DNA from: Rhizorhabdus histidinilytica
GTDB lineage: Bacteria; Pseudomonadota; Alphaproteobacteria; Sphingomonadales; Sphingomonadaceae
Direction: 5' to 3'
Length of the DNA stretch: 64,000 nt
NCBI RefSeq assembly: GCF_900167915.1
Contig: NZ_FUYM01000001.1
Location: forward strand, 124,001 to 188,000
Under the pieces are notes generated by a model. That model made no database searches and was not told the origin of the DNA. It saw only the letters and a program-made list of their open reading frames with translations. Positions 45,889 through 53,448 of the stretch are shown in pieces (within the stretch, counting starts at the first letter, position 1; each line of letters opens with the position of its first letter). A program made the position numbers and the translations under genes.

Positions 45889-46545
45889 ATGACTTTCGTG
45901 GCAGAAGCGACTTGCGGCGCGCGGGTTGTCGGCTCGGCGGCGCAGCGTCGGCGGGGAAGTGGACCGCGCGGACAATCACGAGGGGATGTGCGGACCCGCC
46001 TGGTCCTGGCGGCGGCGCGCCTGTTTGTCGAGCGTGGCTTCCTCCAGACAAGCGTCGAGGATCTGCTGGGAGCCGCACGGATCAGCCGCGCCAGCTTCTA
46101 TACCTATTTCGAAAACAAGATCGCGCTGCTTGCCGCGCTGGTCGATGAACATATCGAGCGCAGGACGCGCCACTTCCATGATCTGGCGCAACTCGGCCGA
46201 CCCGACGTGGAGCAAGTTGCCTCATGGTTCAAAAAGGTCGGCGAAACGAGTCGAGAACAAGCCGGTATCGTCCGGCTCATGCGGCTGGCTGTCGCACTGG
46301 ACCCCGGCCTAATGCAACGCTTCGTCCGCGCGCGCGACAAATATGCGGAGATTTTGGGTGAGAATTTCCCTCGGCTGGATCTTTCAATCGGCGACGATGA
46401 TGAACGGGAAGCACGTCGTGCGACGGCCCATCTGCTGATCATTCAAGTAGAACAGTTCGCCTCCAGCTCGGCCGACGGAAGCTGGTATCTGGATGTAGAC
46501 ATCACCTCGCGAACCTTTGCGCGACTATTAATGCGGTATGCCTGA
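45889..46545 (+). CDS. TetR/AcrR family transcriptional regulator
   Basis: A 218-residue repressor. After a basic N-terminal tail (about residues 1-33) the helix-turn-helix reads RTRLVLAAARLFVERGFLQT, then SVEDLLGAARISRASFYTYF, ENKIALLAALVDEH. The C-terminal ligand domain is helical and unrelated to a named subfamily. The ATG at 45889 follows GTAGG closely; the upstream frame is an antisense shadow of the MFS gene. It is divergent from the MFS-TonB-hydrolase set with a perfect palindrome between, suggesting local repression relieved by the imported compound. Confidence 0.9.
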   Translation: MTFVAEATCGARVVGSAAQRRRGSGPRGQSRGDVRTRLVLAAARLFVERGFLQTSVEDLLGAARISRASFYTYFENKIALLAALVDEHIERRTRHFHDLAQLGRPDVEQVASWFKKVGETSREQAGIVRLMRLAVALDPGLMQRFVRARDKYAEILGENFPRLDLSIGDDDEREARRATAHLLIIQVEQFASSSADGSWYLDVDITSRTFARLLMRYA

Positions 46546-46622
46546 AGATGTCACGACGGAGAGAGGAACAAGGCCTGCTCCCCATTCCATTTGTTTTCCG
46601 AAGTTGTCGGCGGATCGATGAC

Positions 46623-46862
46623 CATTCTCATTCAAGAGCGCCCCGCTCCGTCCATGCCGCAATCTCGCCGTCGGCAATGGTGAGTGTTACGCGCCAGCGA
46701 TCGGTGCGGCGCAAGATGTAGATGTGGTCCCACTCGGCGATGGTCTCGCCGCTGGCGCCCAGCATGCGATAGGGCCATGCGCGCCTCCGCGACATTGGGG
46801 TAGAGCAGGATGGTGGAGAGAAGTTCCCCCGAAGCGATATGTGCGGGATTTTGCAGCGTTAC
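46623..46862 (-). pseudogene. Remnant of a small protein gene, broken by frameshift
   Basis: On the minus strand two pieces in different frames read naturally. The first is VTLQNPAHIASGELLSTILL, then YPNVAEARM (about 46862-46776). The second, shifted, is WPYRMLGASGETIAEWDHIY, then ILRRTDRWRVTLTIADGEIA (about 46777-46655). Stop codons occur just upstream of the first piece, so the N-terminus is lost. The Trp/Arg-rich second half recalls NTF2/SnoaL-like small enzymes, but I cannot name the family with confidence. It fills most of the 371-bp gap between tetR and marR. Confidence 0.5.
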
Positions 46863-46916
46863 CTTAGCTTATGCTTAGGCAGCATCCCTTGTTGTTGAAG
46901 GCTCTGTCGCAACCTC

Positions 46917-47459
46917 TCAGTCCCGCTTCTTGTCGAGCGACGATGTTATGAAGTCACCGATATTCTGATAGGATCGCTCAAGAAGGTCCCTGAAGGTCGC
47001 CTTTTCGATTTCGGAGAAATCCTTTACGACGACCGCCTGAAACTGATCGCGCATCCCGGCCACCGCCTCGCTGATCGTCTTGCCTTCCTTCGTCAGGCAG
47101 ACGAGGGCTTTGCGCCGGTCGGTGGCGTCCTTCTTGCGCACGACCAGTCCAGCGCGTTCGAGCGCGTCGATGGCCTTGCCGATCGCGGCATCCTTGAGAT
47201 TGAGGCGGCTTCCGAGCTCACGCTGGGACATTCCGTCCTCGACACGCAGAACGGCCAGCGGATACCAGGCGCTCAGCGTCAGACCCACAGGCTCGAGGAG
47301 CAGTTCGATCGCATAAATTTCACGCATGCGGATCATGCGGATGAGATAATCTATCTCACCGGAAAACAGACTATCAAGTAAGGGCCTGTCCGATTTGTAA
47401 TCATGTGGTTCGCGAAAGGATGCGTTCTTGTTATTTTTCTTACGAGTATCCATGCCCAT
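46917..47459 (-). CDS. MarR family transcriptional regulator
   Basis: A 180-residue winged-helix regulator starting at about 47459 (MGMDTRKKNNKN); ATG 47453 or a longer start at 47540 cannot be excluded. The DNA-binding part reads YPLAVLRVEDGMSQRELGSR, LNLKDAAIGKAIDALERAGL, VVRKKDATDRRKALVCLTKE, with the wing DATDRRK typical of MarR. Long helices at both ends form the dimer interface. It lies downstream of the Rieske-aldolase-cupin set on the same strand, with a 155-bp gap holding two palindromes. It is the best candidate regulator of the TTAT-N3-ATAA sites in this locus; this is inference. Confidence 0.9.
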   Translation of the reverse strand: MGMDTRKKNNKNASFREPHDYKSDRPLLDSLFSGEIDYLIRMIRMREIYAIELLLEPVGLTLSAWYPLAVLRVEDGMSQRELGSRLNLKDAAIGKAIDALERAGLVVRKKDATDRRKALVCLTKEGKTISEAVAGMRDQFQAVVVKDFSEIEKATFRDLLERSYQNIGDFITSSLDKKRD

Positions 47460-47480
47460 CGCGCTTTCATCAGGCCAATC

Positions 47481-47518
47481 GAAATATTTCAAGTGCAGGT
47501 GGCACTTTAATCTAAATT
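47481..47518. promoter_or_regulatory. Palindromes upstream of marR, possible autoregulatory site
   Basis: GAAATATTTC (47481-47490) is a perfect palindrome, AAGTGC/GCACTT (47491-47507) a second, and TTTA-ATC-TAAA (47506-47516) a third. On the minus strand the last reads AATTTAGATTAAAGTGC, which resembles the ATTTGATAAGTGC of the Rieske promoter operator. This may be a weak version of the same regulator site. Confidence 0.35.
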
Positions 47519-47614
47519 GTTTCATCGCCACAGGCGGCAAGCCTGATGCGGGTCTATCAGTTTAGGGCAGGCGAGCAAAGCCGTATGTCGCCGCAGCCCC
47601 CTTGGCGAAACAGC

Positions 47615-48514
47615 CTATCCGGCGTCCGCCTCCATCGGATAATCGGCGGCATTGCGGACCCAGCGTGGCTTTGCGGAAAAATCGTGGCGCGGTGGCGCGA
47701 AGATGTCGACGAGCCGCGCACCCATGCTGGACCAACTGGTCGTGTGGATCATCTGCGGCGGGATCACGATCAGCGAGCAGCCCGAGCAGTCGATATGCTC
47801 GTCGGCGCGCCACAGCGATCGATCCCGGCCCCAGGGCGTGCGGAGATAATGGGAAAAATCCCCCTTGATCGTTAGGGATCCCTGCTCGAAATCCTGGTGG
47901 GCATGCGGGCTCAGCAACGCCGTATCGCGCGGCCCCTGCGACGGTTCGAAGATGTTGACCATCAGGTTGGTGGATCGGAAAATCCGGCCGAAGCCCACAT
48001 CCTCGCTATGATCGCGCAGCCTGTACAGGCGCAGCCGGAAGCCGCCCGTCGGCCCTGGCCAATAGGCGAGGGGCGCGGTGTCCTGCACAGTCTCGGCATA
48101 GGCGCCCGCATTCGCGGCCAAGCCAGCCATGTCGCGCGCGGCGCTTGAAAAAATCCGAATGACGATGCCCGATCCCTGCAGCGTCACGCGTGCTGCACCG
48201 GGCGGAAGAATGGCCAGGGTCTCCTCGGTGACGGTCTCCCCGGCTGCGCCCGCCGCGATGGTGGCGGACATGGAGGATGGAACCAACAGCATCGATTCAT
48301 CGGGGATATCGTGCTGGTCGAGGATGGCCTGCCGATCGACGAAGCTTGCCGCCACCACGAAATTGGCGCCTCGCGCAATCCAGGTCGGTGTCCCGTCAGC
48401 TTCCCGCTTCCGCGGCGTCCCCACACCAAATTGGACGAAGCTTGCCGGACGGCAGGACGCAGCGGGGGTGATGGTCTCGCGGCCATCGCGAAAGCCGCCG
48501 GACGAAAGGGTCAT
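47615..48514 (-). CDS. Cupin-type protein, function unknown
   Basis: A 299-residue protein starting MTLSSGGFRDGRETITPAAS at 48514, overlapping the aldolase stop as ATGA. The C-terminal half carries cupin-type metal motifs: LLSPHAHQDFEQGSLTIKGD and LIVIPPQMIHTTSWSSMGAR (two His in the first block, one in the second). The N-terminal half also looks like a degenerate beta-barrel (LILVP-like MLLVPSSMS, IVIRIFSSAA), so it may be bicupin. Cupins in aromatic loci include ring-cleaving dioxygenases and isomerases; which applies here is not clear. It is cotranscribed with aldolase and Rieske genes. Confidence 0.75.
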   Translation of the reverse strand: MTLSSGGFRDGRETITPAASCRPASFVQFGVGTPRKREADGTPTWIARGANFVVAASFVDRQAILDQHDIPDESMLLVPSSMSATIAAGAAGETVTEETLAILPPGAARVTLQGSGIVIRIFSSAARDMAGLAANAGAYAETVQDTAPLAYWPGPTGGFRLRLYRLRDHSEDVGFGRIFRSTNLMVNIFEPSQGPRDTALLSPHAHQDFEQGSLTIKGDFSHYLRTPWGRDRSLWRADEHIDCSGCSLIVIPPQMIHTTSWSSMGARLVDIFAPPRHDFSAKPRWVRNAADYPMEADAG

Positions 48515-49299
48515 GCCGATGGTCCTTGTCTTGCCTGATGTGCCCGAAAATCCCGCAGTTGTCGCGCCGCCGCGGCCCGCAGCAGCCCTTGATCGGAGCT
48601 TACCGCCAGCGCACCGACGCCGAGGTCGAGCAGCCACTCTGCCGCCTCGATCGTGCCGGCCGTCGCCAACAGCGCCTTGCCATGACGGCCGGCGGCTTCG
48701 GCCACTGCCAGGGCTGCGGGTCGCAGTTCGGATGGCGACGCATCCGGCCGACCCGAGGCGACCGCGAGATCGCCCAGGCCGAGGAAAAGCGCATCGACTC
48801 CTTCGACCGCTGCGATCTCCTCCGCGTTGCGGACCGCATCGGGATGCTCGATCATGACCGAGACCGCGACGCCCGCGTCGGCGCGGGCGACATGCTCGGC
48901 CAGGCCGAGCCCGCCATAGCGGCCCGCGCGCGGGGAGGGGGAGCAGCCGCGCTTGCCCCCGGCATAACGAGCGGCGGCAACCGCCGTCTCGGCCGCGCCG
49001 GCCGAATGGACGTGCGGCACCAGGATGCCGGCCGCGCCCATATCGAGAGCCGGCAGAATCGAGGTGAGGCCGGCGACGCGGACGACGCCGGCGATCCCCA
49101 GGGCGCCGGCCGCCATCAGCAGCAGGTCGAGCGCGCCGCGATCGAAGGGGCCGTGCTCTTCGTCGATGATGACGAAATCGAAGCCAAGTTCCGCGAGAAT
49201 CTCGGTGGCATGGACGTTCGGCGTCTTGATGAAGCTGCCAAGCAGCGGTCGGGCGCCGCGCAGCGCACGCCGGAAGCCGCCGAACTCGTCCTGTCTCAT
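48511..49299 (-). CDS. HpcH/HpaI family aldolase
   Basis: A 262-residue class II pyruvate-type aldolase. It shows GSFIKTPNVHATEILAELGF, FVIIDEEHGPFDRGALD (base region), GAAGILVPHVHSAGAAETAV and the metal-binding Glu/Asp region VMIEHPDAVRNAEEIAAVEG, DALFLGLGDLAVASG. The family cleaves 4-hydroxy-2-oxo acids to pyruvate plus an aldehyde, the last step of extradiol pathways. The start is the ATG at 49299 with GGAGA 5 bases upstream. It lies between the Rieske beta gene (49 bp upstream of its start) and the cupin gene. Confidence 0.9.
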   Translation of the reverse strand: MRQDEFGGFRRALRGARPLLGSFIKTPNVHATEILAELGFDFVIIDEEHGPFDRGALDLLLMAAGALGIAGVVRVAGLTSILPALDMGAAGILVPHVHSAGAAETAVAAARYAGGKRGCSPSPRAGRYGGLGLAEHVARADAGVAVSVMIEHPDAVRNAEEIAAVEGVDALFLGLGDLAVASGRPDASPSELRPAALAVAEAAGRHGKALLATAGTIEAAEWLLDLGVGALAVSSDQGLLRAAAARQLRDFRAHQARQGPSA

Positions 49300-49348
49300 G
49301 GAAATCTCCGGCTCATCTCCGGGCACGCCGATCGGTCGACGGCCGGGC

Positions 49349-49897
49349 TCAGAAGAAGGTGGTCAGATTCTTGAACAGCATCTTGCTCTGATCGAGGAAG
49401 ATCGACCGCTTGCGGAGCAGGAAGCCGTCGCCGTGCACGCGAAGGACGTCGGCGCGCTTGCCGATGAACAGCCGCACTTCATCCTCCCGGCGGTTCACAT
49501 AGAGGAGGAAGCGACACTTCACCGCGATCTCGTCCTCGGTCGCGGAGACGATCCGGACGTTGCTCGTCATATGCGTCGTGCGTGACAGCGGTTCCTCCGC
49601 CCAATGATCGCCGCCCTGGATCTGCTTGATGCGCTGGGTCAGCGTCGGCTTGCCCTCGTCGAACCAGGCGGCGTCGCGATCTTGCCGACTATATTCGTCC
49701 TGCGGCCGGCTATGCTCGAAATTGCGGACGAGCGGCATCCAGTAGTGGATGTCGTCGTCGAGCAGGTCCAGCCAACGGTCGAACTGTCGTTCGTCGAGCA
49801 GTTCCGCCTCATAGGAGAGGAAGTCCTCGACCCGCTCCTTCAGCGTCGAGGCGATGGCGGTCGGTGTGGTGACAGTCGGGGCGCCCTGCGCGGTCAT
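49349..49897 (-). CDS. Aromatic ring-hydroxylating dioxygenase, beta subunit
   Basis: A 182-residue small subunit of the NTF2-like fold. It shows VEDFLSYEAELLDERQFDRW, LDLLDDDIHYWMPLVRNFEH, HMTSNVRIVSATEDEIAVKC and the C-terminal LLRKRSIFLDQSKMLFKNLT, all typical of naphthalene/biphenyl dioxygenase beta subunits. The start at 49897 (MTAQGAPTVTTPTA) overlaps the alpha gene stop as ATGA. It supports the alpha3beta3 hexamer and is not catalytic itself. The longer open frame upstream is a shadow of the alpha gene. Confidence 0.94.
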   Translation of the reverse strand: MTAQGAPTVTTPTAIASTLKERVEDFLSYEAELLDERQFDRWLDLLDDDIHYWMPLVRNFEHSRPQDEYSRQDRDAAWFDEGKPTLTQRIKQIQGGDHWAEEPLSRTTHMTSNVRIVSATEDEIAVKCRFLLYVNRREDEVRLFIGKRADVLRVHGDGFLLRKRSIFLDQSKMLFKNLTTFF

Positions 49898-51243
49898 TCC
49901 GCGGCCTCCCTGCGGAAGGCCTGAGGCTGGCCGGTCATCATCTCGGTCCATCGATCGTAGAATATCCGCTGGGCATGTTCGGACACGCCCTCGTCGACCA
50001 GCGCCCCCGCGCCGATCCAGGGTTCGGGCCAGGCCCATTGCGCATGGCCGCCCAGGCGAAGCTGGTAATTCATCGGCAGGCGCCGGGCGAGGTGGCTCTC
50101 GGCACCGATCTGCGCCGACCCCCAATTCTCGAAATCGTCCTGCTCGACCATGCCGGCCGGACCAGTGTAGCGCAGCAGATAGTGGCGCATGACGTCCTTG
50201 ACGACCTGGGGGGCGTTCTTGGGCACGAAGATCCATTTCCATATCTCGGTGCGGCCAGGCGCTCGTGGGACATAGGAGGTCACCGAGGTCCGGTTGGCGG
50301 CATTGTAGATGAAGTTGGGGAAGACCACGCCGCCGCGATTCAGCAGCCGTTCCCTTTCGCCGATGCGCTTCTGGCGCGCGAAATGGGCATCGCGGAAATA
50401 GGCGTCCACCTCCGGATTGGCACCCCATTGCGATTGATAGTCCCGGCCGGCAACGTCGTAGAGATTGCCGCGCACGGCGTGTCCGCCCGCCGGGAAGGTG
50501 ATGTTCAGCATCCGGAACTTAGCCTTGTCGGCGTCCCAGGTGTGGCGGGTCCGCAGGCCGGTGAGGGCCAGGCCGACCCGCTGCACCGACTTGTGGCTCA
50601 CGTCGTGATAGAGGTCTCCGGCGGCATTTTCGGCGCCGAACTTCCAATTGCTGGGAATCTCGTTCTTGAGGATGCCGTCGATGACCTCGAGACCGTCATC
50701 CTCGCCGTCGGGCCCCATCATGAACTCGCGCAGCCACCACGCCATGTCGCCGAGGAAATCCTCGAACGACGGGGCCGCTTCGTCGAAGGTCGCCCAGATC
50801 GATCCGTAATAGCGGGCGACACGCGCCTTGATCATTCCCCATTTCGAGCGGTCGAGCTTGCCGCCATAGCCTTCGGAATTCAGCGGAACGCCGGAAAGCT
50901 CGCCCGTGTTGGAGAAGGTCCAGCCATGATAGGGGCAGGTGAAGCGCTTCGCATTGCCTTTGTCATACCGGCACACCGGCATTCCGCGATGGGTGCAGAT
51001 GTTGAGCAGCACGCTGACGTCCCCGCCGGCGTCGCGCGTCACAACGACCGGTTCGCGTCCCGCTTGCGAGAGGAAATAGTCGCCGTTGTTCGGGATCTGG
51101 CTCTCATGCCCGACGAACAGCCATGACTTGCCGAACACCAGGTCCATCTCCCGATCGAAGATGGCCTGATCGGAAAAGATCGTCCGATCGATCATGCCGG
51201 TGCGGGTGTCGATCAGACCCCCTCCCGCGGAATCATACCCCAT
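49894..51243 (-). CDS. Aromatic ring-hydroxylating dioxygenase, Rieske alpha subunit
   Basis: A ~449-residue oxygenase large subunit. The Rieske [2Fe-2S] motif C-x-H-x17-C-x2-H is seen as CTHRGMPVCRY then FTCPYHGWTFSNTGELSGVP. The mononuclear iron site is GDLYHDVSHKSV (Asp then two His), with the third ligand Asp in EQDDFENWGSAQ. The start is ATG 51243 or 51246; AAAGGA lies 6 or 3 bases upstream, favouring 51243. It needs ferredoxin and reductase proteins not encoded in the window. Transcription starts from the shared promoter module at 51292-51341. Substrate unknown. Confidence 0.96.
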   Translation of the reverse strand: MGYDSAGGGLIDTRTGMIDRTIFSDQAIFDREMDLVFGKSWLFVGHESQIPNNGDYFLSQAGREPVVVTRDAGGDVSVLLNICTHRGMPVCRYDKGNAKRFTCPYHGWTFSNTGELSGVPLNSEGYGGKLDRSKWGMIKARVARYYGSIWATFDEAAPSFEDFLGDMAWWLREFMMGPDGEDDGLEVIDGILKNEIPSNWKFGAENAAGDLYHDVSHKSVQRVGLALTGLRTRHTWDADKAKFRMLNITFPAGGHAVRGNLYDVAGRDYQSQWGANPEVDAYFRDAHFARQKRIGERERLLNRGGVVFPNFIYNAANRTSVTSYVPRAPGRTEIWKWIFVPKNAPQVVKDVMRHYLLRYTGPAGMVEQDDFENWGSAQIGAESHLARRLPMNYQLRLGGHAQWAWPEPWIGAGALVDEGVSEHAQRIFYDRWTEMMTGQPQAFRREAAE

Positions 51244-51291
51244 CATGCATCCTTTCTGCGGCACCGGATCGCGACAGCGTCCATAGCCATA

Positions 51292-51341
51292 TTGCACTTA
51301 TCAAATAAGTTATGCTAGCAAAGTATTATCTGTCAAGCAGG
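51292..51341 (-). promoter_or_regulatory. Shared promoter module A, upstream of Rieske alpha
   Basis: In promoter direction (minus strand) it has CCTGCTTGACA (-35 TTGACA at 51336-51331), a 16-base spacer and CATAAC (-10 at 51314-51309). The spacer and -10 contain CTTTGCTAGCATAA. Just downstream ACTTAT-N3-ATAAGT (51296-51310) is a perfect palindrome where a repressor would block initiation. The alpha start codon is 49 bp downstream. About 41 of 51 aligned positions match module B at 62716-62766. Confidence 0.75.
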
Positions 51342-51435
51342 GACGGTCGTGGGACGCCTGCGTTGCTCGATCAGATAGGGCGCCGCCCAGGAGCGAGGTT
51401 CGCGGCCGAGCAGCGTCAAATGCAGAGGAGAAGAG

Positions 51436-52356
51436 ATGCCGATCGTCATGGGCGCCGCGGTGAGCCATTCGCCGCTTCTGTACAGGGAGCGGAGCGCATG
51501 GAATGCGGTCTCCGCCATCCTGCGGAAGGACGCCATCCAGCCGAAGAGCGCTGCGGCCGAAGGGGCGGACATGCTGGACGGCTATGCGGACCGCGTGACA
51601 CGTGGCCTGTCGGCGATCCAACAGGCGATCGCGCGGGCCGATCTGGATGCGATCATCCTTCTCAGCGCCGATCGCGGTACCCAGTTCGACAGTTCGCATG
51701 TCCCCCAGATCCATCTCCAGGTCGGGGGAGAATTATGGGGTGATCCCGCCATCGCCGAACTCGGCGAGCCGAGCCGCCGATTGAGTTTTTCGGGAGAAAG
51801 CGAGGCGGCCTCGATGATCATCGAGGAACTGGTGCGGGACGGCTTCGACATTGCCGAGGCCAGGGATCAGTTCGATCCGGTTGGCGATCCGGCGCGAGGA
51901 CTGACGCCCGCCGCGGTCGAGGCCGTCGACCGGCTGGCCGATGGGCTGCCGATCATCGCGATCAGCATCAACTGTCATGTCGCTCCGGTCATCGGTGGCG
52001 GGCGGGTCCATTGCTTTGGGCTGGCGCTTGAACGTGCCGCGCGGCTGACTGGAAAAAGGTTGGGCCTGCTGGTGGCCGGCGGCCTGTCGGGCGATCCGGA
52101 AGGGCGCATGGGCGGATGGATCGATGACGTCTTCGACAAATGGGTGCTTACGCGCCTGGAGCGGGGGCGTTCGATCGATCTGGCGCGGGTATGGGACGCC
52201 CGCTCGCGCACCCTGCTGGGTAGCACAGCCGAGGTTCGGCTGTGGGCGGCGGCTGGTGCTGCCCTCGAACAGGCCGGCTGCCGCGCCACCGTCCATGATT
52301 ATCTCGCGATCCACGCCGCTGCGGCCGGCATCGCTTTCACGACCTGGGAGAACTGA
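51436..52356 (+). CDS. LigB-like (class III extradiol) family protein, catalytically doubtful
   Basis: A 306-residue protein of the LigB fold. It keeps the N-terminal metal His in MGAAVSHSPLLYRER and the late metal Glu in LLGSTAEVRLWAAAGA. The second metal His is replaced in LLSADRGTQFDSS, and the catalytic His position reads VAGGLSGDPEGRMGGW, with Gly where LigB has His (GGMSH). It is therefore probably inactive as a dioxygenase or has another role, perhaps a partner of the next gene, 2 bp downstream. Ribosome-binding site GGAGAAG upstream. It is divergent from the Rieske alpha gene. Confidence 0.85.
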   Translation: MPIVMGAAVSHSPLLYRERSAWNAVSAILRKDAIQPKSAAAEGADMLDGYADRVTRGLSAIQQAIARADLDAIILLSADRGTQFDSSHVPQIHLQVGGELWGDPAIAELGEPSRRLSFSGESEAASMIIEELVRDGFDIAEARDQFDPVGDPARGLTPAAVEAVDRLADGLPIIAISINCHVAPVIGGGRVHCFGLALERAARLTGKRLGLLVAGGLSGDPEGRMGGWIDDVFDKWVLTRLERGRSIDLARVWDARSRTLLGSTAEVRLWAAAGAALEQAGCRATVHDYLAIHAAAAGIAFTTWEN

Positions 52357-52358
52357 TC

Positions 52359-53357
52359 GTGCCGATCGTTGCCGCAATGGCGTCGTCCCATTCGCCGATC
52401 CTGTTCCAGGACACCTATCGCGGCTGGATGCGCTGGTTCGAACTGATCAGCTCCGGAATCCCGCAGCCGGAAGATGTGCTGCTTCAGGACGAGGCGTGCG
52501 TCACCGACTGGATCCGGCGCCGCCAACAGGCGTTCGGCCGCTTCGAGGCGGCGCTGGAGAAGCACAGGCCCGAAGCTCTGATCGTCGTGGGCGGCGACCA
52601 GTTCGAATGGTTCTCAGCCGCGAACAATCCCAATATCATGGTTCATGCCGGGCAAGAGGATATCCTCGGCTTCCACAATTATCGCGATTTCGATACCGAG
52701 CCTCTGGCCAAGTTCTGGGAGGACTTCGACCGCTTCGGCGTCCGGCTGAAGGTCCATGCCGAGTTCGCCGAGTATCTGCTGGGCGGACTGGTGGCCCGCG
52801 ACTTCGACGTTTCGATCAGTCGCAGCCAGAATCCGCGCGGGCGGCCGCAGTTCAAGGCACCGCACGCGTTGACCCGGACCATGCCGCTTCTGATGCCCAG
52901 GCTCGACATCCCCGTCATCCCGGTCATCATCAAGACGACCGAGCGGACGTCGGCTGCCCTGTCCGGCGAGCGGTGCATCGCGCTGGGCCAGGAGATCGGA
53001 CGGATTTGCGCCGAAATCGATGCGCCGATCGCGATCTACGGCAGCGGCGGCATGTCGCATGATCCCGAAGGGCCGCTGTCGGGCTGGGTCGACCAGACCC
53101 TCGACACATGGGTGCTCGATTGCCTCGATCGTGCCGATTTCGATCAGCTTGGCGGACTGTTCTCTTTCCGGTCGGCCGCCACCGATTCGGGAACGGGCGA
53201 GTTGCGCACCTGGCTGGTCGCCGCGGCCGCGATGCACGCGGCGCAGCCCGCCGCACCCTGCCAGCTGATCGATTATTTTCCGGCGCATATCGCCACCGTC
53301 GGTGCCGGCTGGGTGCTGTGGGAGGCCGAGCCGCGAAGCTCCGCCGATAAATTATGA
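52359..53357 (+). CDS. LigB-type class III extradiol dioxygenase
   Basis: A 332-residue protein of the LigB family, starting at the GTG at 52359. It shows the metal His in MASSHSPILFQDTYR, the position equivalent to the second metal His as Gln in VVGGDQFEWFSAANN, the catalytic His in IYGSGGMSHDPEGPLSGW and the metal Glu in SGTGELRTWLVAAAAMH. The Gln variant occurs in a LigB subgroup with GDDQ motifs, so activity is possible but not assured. It would cleave a catecholic or gallate-like ring meta to the hydroxyls. The tandem with the preceding LigB-like gene suggests a heteromer or duplication. Confidence 0.88.
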   Translation: MPIVAAMASSHSPILFQDTYRGWMRWFELISSGIPQPEDVLLQDEACVTDWIRRRQQAFGRFEAALEKHRPEALIVVGGDQFEWFSAANNPNIMVHAGQEDILGFHNYRDFDTEPLAKFWEDFDRFGVRLKVHAEFAEYLLGGLVARDFDVSISRSQNPRGRPQFKAPHALTRTMPLLMPRLDIPVIPVIIKTTERTSAALSGERCIALGQEIGRICAEIDAPIAIYGSGGMSHDPEGPLSGWVDQTLDTWVLDCLDRADFDQLGGLFSFRSAATDSGTGELRTWLVAAAAMHAAQPAAPCQLIDYFPAHIATVGAGWVLWEAEPRSSADKL

Positions 53358-53366
53358 TTGCATATA

Positions 53367-53383
53367 TTATTATAGCATAATAA
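53367..53383 (+). promoter_or_regulatory. Perfect 17-bp palindrome with TTAT-N3-ATAA core before the TonB receptor
   Basis: TTATTATAGCATAATAA is a perfect 7-3-7 palindrome 65 bp upstream of the TonB receptor start. Its core TTAT-AGC-ATAA has the same form as the operators in promoter modules A and B, and it contains the octamer TAGCATAA also found in both. It is very AT-rich compared with its surroundings. Confidence 0.6.
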
Positions 53384-53448
53384 ATAGGCCTCGGCCATCG
53401 AGCGTGCCGCCACAGCATGCCGATAAGCCCTGGGGGAGGGGACAAGAC

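Noticed and set aside
53358-53381. Full copy of the promoter module before the TonB receptor
   Set aside because: Only the octamer TAGCATAA and the TTAT-N3-ATAA core match; no TTGACA with proper spacing, so only an operator is called there.
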